A stretch of DNA of 64,000 nucleotides from Fibrobacter sp. UWR2 (GTDB taxonomy: Bacteria > Fibrobacterota > Fibrobacteria > Fibrobacterales > Fibrobacteraceae), in the NCBI RefSeq assembly GCF_002210285.1, contig NZ_MWQE01000001.1, forward strand, positions 744,001 to 808,000. Direction: 5' to 3'. This document shows, one piece after another, positions 26,059-34,252 of this stretch. The notes beneath the pieces are model-generated. The model worked only from the letters and a program-made list of their open reading frames with translations, searched no databases and was not told the DNA's origin. The first letter of the stretch is position 1, and every line of letters begins with the position of its first letter. The position numbers and the translations under genes were made by a program.

Positions 26059-26976
26059 ATGCTTTACAATAACATTCTCGAAACCATCGGCAACACGCCG
26101 ATCGTACGCATCAACAAACTGAACAAGGGCGAGGCCGAAGTCTACGTAAAAATTGAAAGTTTTAATCCGCTCGGCAGCGCGAAGGACCGCGTGGCGTTCA
26201 ACATGATCGAACGCGCCGAAAAGGAAGGCAAACTCAAGCCGGGCGCCCTCATCATCGAGCCTACCAGCGGCAATACGGGTGTCGGGCTTGCCTACGTGGG
26301 CGCCGTGAAGGGCTACAAGGTGGTGCTCACGATGCCTGATTCTATGAGCATGGAACGCAGGCTGCTCTTGAAGGCGCTTGGGGCCGAGGTCGTATTGACC
26401 GAAGGCGCGAAGGGCATGGCAGGCTGCATCGAGAAGGCAAACGAGATTGCGGCGCAGAACCCTGGGAGTTTTATCCCGCAGCAGTTCGAGAATCCGGCAA
26501 ACCCGGAAGCGCACTACCTCACGACCGGCCCTGAAATCTGGAACGATACCGAAGGCAAGGTAGACGTGTTTATCGCGACGGCAGGTACCGGCGGGACCGT
26601 GAGTGGGACGGCGAAGTTCCTCAAAGAAAAGAATCCGGACATCTACGTTATCGCCATCGAACCCGATGACTCCCCGATGATATCGAAGGGTGTCGCGGGC
26701 CCGCACAAGATACAGGGAATCGGTGCGAACTTTGTCCCGAAAATCTACGACCCGAAGGTCGTTGACGAAGTGTACCTGACCAGCACCGAGAAGGCGGGGA
26801 AGGCCGCCCGCGATGCCGCCGCGCAGGAAGGCATCTTTGTCGGGATATCTTCGGGAGCCGCGCTCGAATGCGCCCTCACCGTGGCCAAGCGCCCCGAATT
26901 CAAGGGCAAGCGCATCGTGGCGCTCCTCCCGGACACCGGCGAGCGCTACCTGAGCACCTGGCTCTGGAACGAGTAG
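26059..26976 (+). CDS. cysK: Cysteine synthase A (O-acetylserine sulfhydrylase)
   Basis: 305 aa, PLP fold type II. Makes cysteine from O-acetylserine and sulfide. ETIGNTPIVRINKL opens the family; the PLP lysine is in GSAKDRVAFNMIE, the substrate loop in EPTSGNTGVGLAYV, the phosphate-binding loop in TAGTGGTVSGTAKFL, and GISSGAALECAL is near the C-terminus. Complete and of normal length. The short sequence before the ATG has no SD. Confidence 0.96.
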   Translation: MLYNNILETIGNTPIVRINKLNKGEAEVYVKIESFNPLGSAKDRVAFNMIERAEKEGKLKPGALIIEPTSGNTGVGLAYVGAVKGYKVVLTMPDSMSMERRLLLKALGAEVVLTEGAKGMAGCIEKANEIAAQNPGSFIPQQFENPANPEAHYLTTGPEIWNDTEGKVDVFIATAGTGGTVSGTAKFLKEKNPDIYVIAIEPDDSPMISKGVAGPHKIQGIGANFVPKIYDPKVVDEVYLTSTEKAGKAARDAAAQEGIFVGISSGAALECALTVAKRPEFKGKRIVALLPDTGERYLSTWLWNE

Positions 26977-26988
26977 GCTTGATTTTTC

Positions 26989-26996
26989 TATCTTTA
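26989..26996 (+). promoter_or_regulatory. TATCTTTA promoter element before glnS
   Basis: Located 28 bases before ATG 27025, followed by an AAAGGAT SD. The element begins 13 bases after the cysK stop, so glnS likely has its own promoter. Confidence 0.4.
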
Positions 26997-27024
26997 CCGC
27001 GTAAAATTTTAAAAGGATACCACA

Positions 27025-28710
27025 ATGGAAATCCCCGAATCCTCGAATTTTGTACAGGACATTATCGTTAACGACCTCAAGACGGGCAAGCGCACCAACG
27101 TGCATACCCGCTTCCCGCCCGAGCCGAATGGCTACATCCACATCGGACACGCGAAATCCATCTGCCTGAACTTCGGTACCGCGAACAAGTACAAGGACTT
27201 TGGTGGCATCACGAACCTCCGCTTCGACGATACGAACCCGACCAAAGAAGACGTGGAATATGTGGATTCCATCCGCGAAGACGTGAAGTGGCTCGGTTTT
27301 GAATGGAAGGGCGGCGAATACTTCGCAAGCGACTACTACGACCAGATTTACGCTTTTGCCGAAAAGCTCATCGAGATGGGCAAGGCCTACGTGGAAGACC
27401 TGACCCGCGACGAGATGCAGGAATACCGCGGCAACGATGCCGGCAAGCCGAGCCGTCCGAGCCCCTACCGCGACCGCAGTGTGGAAGAGAACATGAAACT
27501 CTTCCGCGAGATGCGCGACGGCAAGTATGCCGACGGCGAGAAGTGCCTCCGCGCCAAGGTCGACCTCTCTAGCCCGAACATGAACATGCGTGACCCGGTC
27601 ATCTACCGCATCAAGCACTGCACGCACCACCGCACCGGCGACAAGTGGTGCATCTACCCGATGTACGATTTCGCGCACCCGCTCAGCGACTGGATTGAGG
27701 GTATTACTCACTCCATCTGTACGCTGGAATTCGAAGCGCACCGCCCGCTGTACGACTGGTTCCTGATTGAACTCGGTCTCGACAACCGTCCGCAGCAGAT
27801 TGAATTTGCCCGCCTGAACCTGACCTACACCATGATGAGCAAGCGCAAACTCCTGGAACTGGTGGAGACGAAGGCCGTGATGGGCTGGAACGACCCGCGT
27901 ATGCCCACAGTCTGCGGTTACCGTCGCCGTGGCTTTACCCCGAGTTCCATCCGCGAGTTCTGCGACCGCATCGGCGTGTCGAAGGCCGACTCCATGGTCG
28001 ACGTGAACCTGCTCTACTTCTGCATCCGCGAAGAGCTGAACAAGACGGCGAACCGCGTGATGGCCGTGATCGACCCGGTGAAGCTCGTGATTGACAACTG
28101 GGAAGACGGCAAGGTCGAGATGATCAAGGTTGAAAACAACCCGAACGACGAAACCGCCGGTACCCGCGAAGTCCCCTTTGGCAAGGAACTCTACATCGAG
28201 GCCGACGACTTCATGGAAGAACCGCCGAAGAAGTACTTCCGCCTGAAGCCGGATGGAGAAGTCCGCCTGAAGGGCGCCTACTTCGTGACCTGCAAGAGCG
28301 TCGAAAAGGACGCGAACGGCAAGGTGACGGTGATTCACTGCGAATACGACCCGCAGAGCAAGGGTGGCGAGACTCCTGACGGCCGCAAGGTCAAGGGCAC
28401 CATCCACTGGGTTTCTGCGGCACATGCCGTGGACGCTGAAGTGCGCCTCATCAACAACCTGTTTACGCTCGAAGATCCGGCTGCGGTTCCCGAAGGCGAA
28501 GACTGGCACGACTACCTGAACCCGGATTCCATGGTCATCAAACAGGCCAAGGTGGAACCGAGCCTCGCCGACGCCAAGCTCGAAGACCGTTTCCAGTTCA
28601 TGCGCCAGGGCTACTTCTGCCTCGACAGCGAAGATTCCAAGCCGGGCCACCTTGTGTTTAACAGAACGGTGGACTTGAAGGATAGCTTCGCCAAGCAAGT
28701 CGCGAAGTAA
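27025..28710 (+). CDS. glnS: Glutaminyl-tRNA synthetase
   Basis: 561 aa, class I. Catalytic HIGH motif in [22 protein letters not shown], the KMSKS-type loop in [13 protein letters not shown], and anticodon-binding beta barrels in the C-terminal third ([28 protein letters not shown]). ATG 27025 with SD AAAGGAT. The presence of GlnRS means Gln-tRNA is charged directly; gatC at 45 kb therefore probably serves Asn-tRNA. GlnRS was spread by horizontal transfer from eukaryotes into some bacterial groups. Codon use is strongly GC at position 3, which also creates a very long spurious minus-strand reading frame over this gene and cysK. Confidence 0.97.
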   Translation: MEIPESSNFVQDIIVNDLKTGKRTNVHTRFPPEPNGYIHIGHAKSICLNFGTANKYKDFGGITNLRFDDTNPTKEDVEYVDSIREDVKWLGFEWKGGEYFASDYYDQIYAFAEKLIEMGKAYVEDLTRDEMQEYRGNDAGKPSRPSPYRDRSVEENMKLFREMRDGKYADGEKCLRAKVDLSSPNMNMRDPVIYRIKHCTHHRTGDKWCIYPMYDFAHPLSDWIEGITHSICTLEFEAHRPLYDWFLIELGLDNRPQQIEFARLNLTYTMMSKRKLLELVETKAVMGWNDPRMPTVCGYRRRGFTPSSIREFCDRIGVSKADSMVDVNLLYFCIREELNKTANRVMAVIDPVKLVIDNWEDGKVEMIKVENNPNDETAGTREVPFGKELYIEADDFMEEPPKKYFRLKPDGEVRLKGAYFVTCKSVEKDANGKVTVIHCEYDPQSKGGETPDGRKVKGTIHWVSAAHAVDAEVRLINNLFTLEDPAAVPEGEDWHDYLNPDSMVIKQAKVEPSLADAKLEDRFQFMRQGYFCLDSEDSKPGHLVFNRTVDLKDSFAKQVAK

Positions 28711-28811
28711 TTCGCCGATAAACTTCGCCATACTGCGTCTCTCGCCCTCTCACGTACGCTTAGTACGCTACGAGGGCTCGTTTCTTGTCTTGCTCGTTTC
28801 TAGGCGAATTA
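28708..28811. repeat. 104-base dyad element attached to the glnS stop
   Basis: Flanked by TAATTCGCC (28708-28716) and GGCGAATTA (28803-28811), a 9-bp inverted pair, the left copy including the glnS stop. Inside are GCCCTC/GAGGGC (28744/28772) and CGTAC/GTACG (28753/28763), an inner branched palindrome. Looks like a folded non-coding repeat (REP/MITE-like) or a large terminator. The rest of the gap up to 28930 contains a second small dyad around 28870. Confidence 0.5.
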
Positions 28812-28860
28812 CGGTCGATTGATTGATGCGAAAGCATTGCGATACTGCGTCATGAACGAT

Positions 28861-28900
28861 GTCATTCTGGAGCATCCGAAGGATGCGATAGAATCCGCAC
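28861..28900. repeat. REP-like GTCATTCTGGAGC dyad
   Basis: GTCATTCTGGAG then CATCC-gaa-GGATG hairpin and GATAGAATCC. Resembles the widespread GTCATnCTGAGC-type intergenic repeats; compare 60407-60449 and 55018-55037. Confidence 0.4.
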
Positions 28901-28928
28901 GGTTCTGAACAGCGACTTTAAACAAACT

Positions 28929-28953
28929 AAAGGGTGGCCTTGCGCCGCCTTTT
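28929..28953 (+). terminator. GGTGGC-CTTGC-GCCGCC hairpin, copy A
   Basis: Stem GGTGGC/GCCGCC with TTTT afterwards; five bases further begins the promoter element of the FISUMP gene. Core sequence identical to the hairpin at 30453. Confidence 0.65.
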
Positions 28954-28957
28954 AATA

Positions 28958-28965
28958 TATCTTTG
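28958..28965 (+). promoter_or_regulatory. TATCTTTG -7-like element before the FISUMP lipoprotein
   Basis: Exact TAnnTTTG; 26 bases before the ATG, with an AGGAGGT SD following. Confidence 0.5.
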
Positions 28966-28991
28966 GAAAAGATTGAATAGGAGGTTTCTCA

Positions 28992-30419
28992 ATGAACAGG
29001 CAAATGAATTTCAAGAAATGTGTGACGGGTGCTTTTGTTGCGCTGGCGTTGGTTGCGTGTTCCGATGACGGCTCGTCGTCGCTCGATTACCCGGAACCGG
29101 AATCTAGCAGCTCCGTGGAAAGTTCTTCCGAAGAAGCTTCTAGCAGTTCTATCGAGGAGTCGAGCAGTTCGGTAGAAGAATCCAGTAGTTCGCAGGAACC
29201 CGAGAGTTCGAGCAGCGTGCAGGTGTTTATCGACGAACGCGACGGGCAGGCTTACCGGTACGTGGTCATCGGGGAACAGACCTGGATGGCGCAGAACCTG
29301 AACTATACGGATACTGCCACGAAATATTCATATAATTATACCCCGGACATTGCCGACATCGATGTATGGCGCTACTATTGGGACCGCGATGCGAAAGTCT
29401 CGTGCCCCGCGGGTTGGCATCTTCCGAGATTTATGGATTTCAGCAAGCTGGTGACGACTGTTGGCGGGCCGGATTCTGCGGGCAAGTTGCTGCGCTCAAC
29501 CGATGCCTGGTACGACAGGCAGGGAGAGACGGACATTTATGGTTTTGCCGCGACTCCCACGGGAATGAGATGTAGCGGAGGGTCCAATACGAAAGCCATA
29601 TACATGTCGGCAGACTATGCCCAGTACGGTAGCCTGTATTCCTTTAACTTGGAAGCAGAAAAACCGGTGGAATGGAAGGACAATAGCGGTGGCTGCTACA
29701 TGGCCGTAAGGTGCGTGAAGGATGACGATTTCTATAAGGTGATTCCTGATTCTGCGGATGTCGCGCAGCAGGAACCCTGCAAGACGCAAGAAGAGGACAA
29801 CTGCGAATACGGGACACTCAAGGATAGCCGCGACAACCGTGAATACAAGACTGTCGTGATAGGTGATCAGACATGGATGGCGGAAAACCTGAGGATTGAT
29901 TATCCGGAAGGGACAGGATGCATCAAGGATGACAAGGACACCTGTGCCAAGTACGGATATGGATATACCTGGGCTGCTGCCATGGACTACCTGGGCGAGT
30001 ATTCCGATGACGCAGTCGGCTGCGGCAATGATTCCTATTGCACGAGGGAGAGGGATGTTCGCGGAATTTGCCCGGAAGGCTGGCATTTGCCGGATTTGGC
30101 TGAATTCCAGACAATGCTTTACGCAGTCAATGAACGACGTTCTGGGAATAGCAACTTGAAGGCGTCTAACTTGTGGCGGAATGATTTTGGAACCGTCGAA
30201 AGTGCTTTCCGCGATAAATACGGATTTTCGCTGATGCCAGGCGGAATGGTCCTGCCTCCTGTATTCAAAAATCAGGCAACAGGCGGCACCACATGTCTTT
30301 GGGCTTCTTACGATGTTTCTCCGCGTTTTGCCTATTATTTGTATGTTGGCAGTGATTATGCGAGCATGAGTAAGAACGAGAAACTCTTCGGTTGTTACGT
30401 TCGCTGCATAAAGGACTGA
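28992..30419 (+). CDS. Lipoprotein with two FISUMP domains
   Basis: 475 aa. Lipobox LVALVAC-S gives a lipid-anchored Cys near residue 23 (ALALVACSD). Residues ~37-76 are a Ser/Glu linker. Two FISUMP domains follow: ~78-245 (IDERDGQAYRYVVIGEQTWMAQNLNY ... CPAGWHLPRFMDF ... GCYMAVRCVKDD) and ~272-475 (KDSRDNREYKTVVIGDQTWMAENL ... GICPEGWHLPDLAEFQ ... FGCYVRCIKD). The family is strongly expanded in Fibrobacter; the role is unknown, possibly surface binding. Strong SD AGGAGGT. Bounded on both sides by the same terminator hairpin. Confidence 0.93.
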   Translation: MNRQMNFKKCVTGAFVALALVACSDDGSSSLDYPEPESSSSVESSSEEASSSSIEESSSSVEESSSSQEPESSSSVQVFIDERDGQAYRYVVIGEQTWMAQNLNYTDTATKYSYNYTPDIADIDVWRYYWDRDAKVSCPAGWHLPRFMDFSKLVTTVGGPDSAGKLLRSTDAWYDRQGETDIYGFAATPTGMRCSGGSNTKAIYMSADYAQYGSLYSFNLEAEKPVEWKDNSGGCYMAVRCVKDDDFYKVIPDSADVAQQEPCKTQEEDNCEYGTLKDSRDNREYKTVVIGDQTWMAENLRIDYPEGTGCIKDDKDTCAKYGYGYTWAAAMDYLGEYSDDAVGCGNDSYCTRERDVRGICPEGWHLPDLAEFQTMLYAVNERRSGNSNLKASNLWRNDFGTVESAFRDKYGFSLMPGGMVLPPVFKNQATGGTTCLWASYDVSPRFAYYLYVGSDYASMSKNEKLFGCYVRCIKD

Positions 30420-30452
30420 TTGCCGGTCTGCTATCGAGAGAATGTGGAGAAT

Positions 30453-30480
30453 AAGGTGGCCTTGCGCCGCCTTTTTTTTT
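30453..30480 (+). terminator. AAGGTGGC-CTTGC-GCCGCCTT hairpin, copy B, with T9 tail
   Basis: 8-bp stem (one G-T pair) and nine T. Terminates the FISUMP lipoprotein gene. Confidence 0.85.
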
Positions 30481-30504
30481 GTTTGGTTCTGCTCAAGGGG
30501 AAAA

Positions 30505-30621
30505 TGAGAACATTTTATAAAAAGTGAGAACATTTGCTGTTGAGAAAATGGTAAAATTTTATTTAAAATAATAGATTTTGTTGGAATGATGTTATATTTG
30601 TTACTAAAATTTGAGAACATT
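30505..30621. repeat. Three TGAGAACATT repeats around the fibro-slime promoter
   Basis: TGAGAACATTT at 30505-30515 and 30525-30535 (20 bases apart, two helical turns) and TGAGAACATT at 30612-30621, just after the TATATTTG element; a weaker TGAGAAAAT begins at 30541. The stretch is far more AT-rich than its neighbours. Probable binding sites of a transcription regulator. Confidence 0.55.
30593..30600 (+). promoter_or_regulatory. TATATTTG -7-like element before the fibro-slime gene
   Basis: Exact TAnnTTTG; lies between the second and third TGAGAACATT repeats. Confidence 0.55.
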
Positions 30622-30646
30622 ATAAATGATCTCAGGGATGGATGTT

Positions 30647-33600
30647 ATGGTGAATTGGGTTGAAAGGGCCAGAATGCTGGCTGTGGCTGCCGTCTTGGCG
30701 CTCGGAACGGCTCAAGCCGAAAAGACGGTCGTTTTCTTTACGCCGTGGTCGAACACAAACGCGGTGCTGTTCGTGGGGGGCGATTCCGTAGCCACGATGA
30801 CGCCTCTCGACAATTACTGCGGCTGGTTCAAGGCTACAGTGGATGCGCCCGGCGAGGGCTTCGGGGTCTACTTCAAGCAGACTGTCGGCCTCAACTACGT
30901 GGGTGCCGAGGGCATGGTCGCCGAGGAACCTACGGAATCAAGCGAGATATTGCTGGATTCCGTTGCCGCCCTCTCCGATACGGTTTGGGTGCAGGGGTAC
31001 AAGGCCGATGTTCCCGCGCTGTTTTCCGGTTACCCCGGCGTGCTTGGCGACTGCCCGCTCAAGAAGATTCCCGTGACCGTCTACGACTGGCTGCACGGTA
31101 CCGATGGCGATGGCGACGGAAGCAGAAAAAACGGTGACCCCGCAAACGGCGTCAGCGCGGACTTCGGTTCGGGCGGGTGCTCCGGCAAGGACAAGGCTGT
31201 TACGGGTATGGTCGAATACAGGCTCGGTGCGAACGGGGTCCCCGTGCGTGCGGACCCCTTCCCGGAAAAGTGCAAGATTACGGAGCATCTCGACAGCTGG
31301 TTCCTGCCCGAGGTTGTCGCCAAGGACAGTGCGGGCAACGAATACACGAACATGACCTGCCGCGACCTGTATGTATCTATGGACGACGAGGGTTTCTGGC
31401 TTGCGGAAGTTTCGAAGGACCAGATATCGAAAGGCAACGAAGCCAATTCGGACGGTATGTTCCTGCTGGACGATTTCGAGTTTCTCGACGATGCGGAGAA
31501 GGTGCCGAACCCTTACTACGACCAGCTGAAGGGAACGAAGATAGGCAAGCATAACTTCGGGTATGCCGCAAAGATACAGGCGACGTTCGAGTATGTCCCT
31601 GGCCAGTACTTCGACTTTTACGGCGACGACGATGTTTGGGTGTTTATCGACAATCGCCTTGCGGTGGATATCGGCGGGCAGCATGGCCAGGTGGCGGGTG
31701 CTGTAGATCTCGATACCATCGGGCAGAATACCGGCGACATGCTTGTTCCGGGAAAGACATACGACTTCCATATCTTTTACGTGGAGCGCCATACCGGTTC
31801 GTCTAATTTCCGCATGCGCACTTCTATTGACTTGCAGGTCGAGGCGTCGCTGTTCCTGACTTCGGACAGGCGCGGCTCCGGAATGAGTTACGAGGTATGG
31901 CAAATCAACAAGAAGAGCAAGCTTTCCTGCAATTTCGACGCGAATTCTGCCGAGCGCGATACGACCGGTGGCGCGTCGACCTTCAAGCTTACCGGCGGTA
32001 ACCTCGCGGGGCCCGAGATACTCGGGGTCGGTACCCATTACGAGGGAATCAAGATTACGAGCGATTCCACGTTCTCGATAGATTCTGCAGCGATTGTTTC
32101 GAACTACGCGCTTGCTCCCGGGCACTACTTCCTGGAGGTTACCCTGAAGGCTGACCCGAGCCAGGTGACGAAGGTGGAAATTACCGTGCCGTCCTATTCC
32201 GTGCCGAGCGTCGCGTTCGCGAAGGAAGACTGGACTGTCCTCGGTACGCAGGTCTCTGGCGATACAGCGCAGATTGGCTCCTGGGCGTATGCGACTTACC
32301 AGGTGAATATCACGTTCTTCGAGGAATGGGCCGTCGTCAACAATTACAACCGCAAGATAAACCTATCGTTCTCGAATGCGGCGATAGATATCCTGGATGC
32401 GCCGGGCGGAAAGAAAATCAGCGCGGTGAACCTGGACGAGGATGGGCGTGCGACGTTCTACGTGCATGCGAATGCTCCCGTATCTGGAGCCGTGCTCACG
32501 GCGAAGGGCGCCGCGGCGGGCGTTTCGGTATGGACCGATCTGAAGTTTGCCGAACCTCCCGCACCGCGTGTGGAGAAGGCTATTGCGATGGACCGGAACG
32601 GGGACGGGCGTGCCGACAGCCTGTACGTTCACTTTGAGCGCGCAGTCAATGGCAAGAGCCGTCTGGATTCTATCCAGCTGACTTTCGGAGAAACGTTCGT
32701 GGCGACATCGAACTTCAAGATTGTGAACGAGACCGACATCGTACTTACTGCCGAAGACCTTGGCGCGGAATGTACCGGGAAGGTTTGCGGTTTTGGTAGT
32801 AGGCAGTTTACCGGAGATGCGTCGGGAATCTATTCTGGAAGCCTGAACAACTGGTTTACCTACGAAAATGAGGGCGAGGTCAGCAACTTCTTTATCGAGA
32901 ACGAGCAGGTTACCGACGGTGTCGGACCCATCGTGCTTTCTGCTTCGAAAAAGTTAAGCAAGGACGGGAGCAGGCTTATAGACATTACCTTCAGCGAGGC
33001 GATTTCTGAAGAGTCCCGGCACCTGTTTACTGAAATCTTTGAATACACCTGCATGCGCTCGGGAATAAACGAGAAGCCCGAAAGGCCTCTGCAGCAGGGC
33101 GGAACGGGAGCGCACATGACGCTCATCTATACCTCGGGCGGGAACGGGGCTGTGCTGCCGACGGATGGTGACCTGATCAGGTTTGCACCCAAGGGCGGTG
33201 CGCAGGACCTTGCCGGGAATGTACCGCACAGGAACAATCCGTGGGTTGCCATTACGGGCGATCAGGAACTCGGTGTAGAGAACCCGGGCGTAGTCTCGCT
33301 GGGAGAAGACCCCTATGGCGTTATCGGGAACGACACGGTTACGCAGGTGAAGCTTATTACGGACATAAGCCAGAGCGCCCAGCAGATAGCGGATTCGCTC
33401 GGCGTGCAGGGCTCGCTTGTCGATTTCGATATCGCGAAGATTATGGTAGAGCAGACGAAGGATGCCGTCGAGAAGTTCGATGCCTTCGTGAAGTCTCGCG
33501 TCGGGAGCGAAACTGATTACGACACGACAATTGTCGGCATCAGCGAGCAGGAAGCCTTGACGCAGTTGTTCAACGACATTCGCGTGAACCTGGTGGATAC

Positions 33601-34252
33601 CTCGTACGGTTTTAGCGAGCAGGCCATCAACGGGATTTTGGACGGTTCCATTACCGAGGACAACTACAGGTCCATTGTAGGCGAGGGCGACCTGGAACTC
33701 TTCGCGAAAATGGCGGAGGCGAATATCGAGGCGAGCCGCGATACGGTAATCACCATAGGGAACGTCCAGACCGTGACGCAGGCCGACCTCTTCGAAGCCA
33801 TCCGTAGCGGCAGGCTGGATGCGGAACTTGCAGAAGCAGGCGTTGCGCGTGAACTTATCGATGCCGTAAAGGCGGGCGAGGTAACCGAATTCAATCTCGA
33901 AGAGTACCGTAGCGGCGAAAGGACGATTGTATCTGACGATGCCGTGGAACTGCACTACCGCACGTTCTATTACAGTCAGTTCGGCGAGTACGTGGGCGGA
34001 ACGTCCAATACGATAAGGTGCTCCGACAAGGGCGTGTACGGCGAAGAGGGCTGCCTCAAGAACAAGGGAAATATCTTCCTTGCATGGAACATGCGTTCTA
34101 ATAGCGGCCGCTTGGTCGGGACTGGCGTCTACATCTCGCGCCTAGAAATAAAAATTGTCGTGAACGGTAAAAATACACTTCACCAAGTTCGCGACAATTT
34201 CTGGGGCGTGCGTCGCGGTAAAAACTTTAGCGGCTTAGCATCTTCCCGTTGA
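30647..34252 (+). CDS. Fibro-slime domain surface protein
   Basis: 1201 aa from ATG 30647 (AGGGATGG upstream); ATGs at 30626 and 30638 are also in frame. Signal peptide VERARMLAVAAVLALGTAQA. The fibro-slime domain spans ~145-396: VYDWLHGTDGDGDGSR, then the PA14-like core FDFYGDDDVWVFIDNRLAVD, GGQHG, and YDFHIFYVERHTGSSNFRMR. Later parts are beta-rich modules (residues ~500-900) with a calcium-type DRNGDGRADSLYVHF at ~650, then a helical region (~915-1090) with pseudo-repeats, and a C-terminal FlgD-like sandwich (GNIFLAWNMRSNSGRLVGTGVYISRL). In F. succinogenes such proteins are linked to fibre adhesion. Its last 26 bases overlap the convergent CotH gene. Confidence 0.9.
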   Translation: MVNWVERARMLAVAAVLALGTAQAEKTVVFFTPWSNTNAVLFVGGDSVATMTPLDNYCGWFKATVDAPGEGFGVYFKQTVGLNYVGAEGMVAEEPTESSEILLDSVAALSDTVWVQGYKADVPALFSGYPGVLGDCPLKKIPVTVYDWLHGTDGDGDGSRKNGDPANGVSADFGSGGCSGKDKAVTGMVEYRLGANGVPVRADPFPEKCKITEHLDSWFLPEVVAKDSAGNEYTNMTCRDLYVSMDDEGFWLAEVSKDQISKGNEANSDGMFLLDDFEFLDDAEKVPNPYYDQLKGTKIGKHNFGYAAKIQATFEYVPGQYFDFYGDDDVWVFIDNRLAVDIGGQHGQVAGAVDLDTIGQNTGDMLVPGKTYDFHIFYVERHTGSSNFRMRTSIDLQVEASLFLTSDRRGSGMSYEVWQINKKSKLSCNFDANSAERDTTGGASTFKLTGGNLAGPEILGVGTHYEGIKITSDSTFSIDSAAIVSNYALAPGHYFLEVTLKADPSQVTKVEITVPSYSVPSVAFAKEDWTVLGTQVSGDTAQIGSWAYATYQVNITFFEEWAVVNNYNRKINLSFSNAAIDILDAPGGKKISAVNLDEDGRATFYVHANAPVSGAVLTAKGAAAGVSVWTDLKFAEPPAPRVEKAIAMDRNGDGRADSLYVHFERAVNGKSRLDSIQLTFGETFVATSNFKIVNETDIVLTAEDLGAECTGKVCGFGSRQFTGDASGIYSGSLNNWFTYENEGEVSNFFIENEQVTDGVGPIVLSASKKLSKDGSRLIDITFSEAISEESRHLFTEIFEYTCMRSGINEKPERPLQQGGTGAHMTLIYTSGGNGAVLPTDGDLIRFAPKGGAQDLAGNVPHRNNPWVAITGDQELGVENPGVVSLGEDPYGVIGNDTVTQVKLITDISQSAQQIADSLGVQGSLVDFDIAKIMVEQTKDAVEKFDAFVKSRVGSETDYDTTIVGISEQEALTQLFNDIRVNLVDTSYGFSEQAINGILDGSITEDNYRSIVGEGDLELFAKMAEANIEASRDTVITIGNVQTVTQADLFEAIRSGRLDAELAEAGVARELIDAVKAGEVTEFNLEEYRSGERTIVSDDAVELHYRTFYYSQFGEYVGGTSNTIRCSDKGVYGEEGCLKNKGNIFLAWNMRSNSGRLVGTGVYISRLEIKIVVNGKNTLHQVRDNFWGVRRGKNFSGLASSR

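Noticed and set aside
25999-28731. 910-codon open frame on the minus strand over cysK and glnS
   Set aside because: It is the mirror of GC-rich third codon positions; it crosses two clearly identified plus-strand genes and their gap, has no family features, SD or signal peptide.
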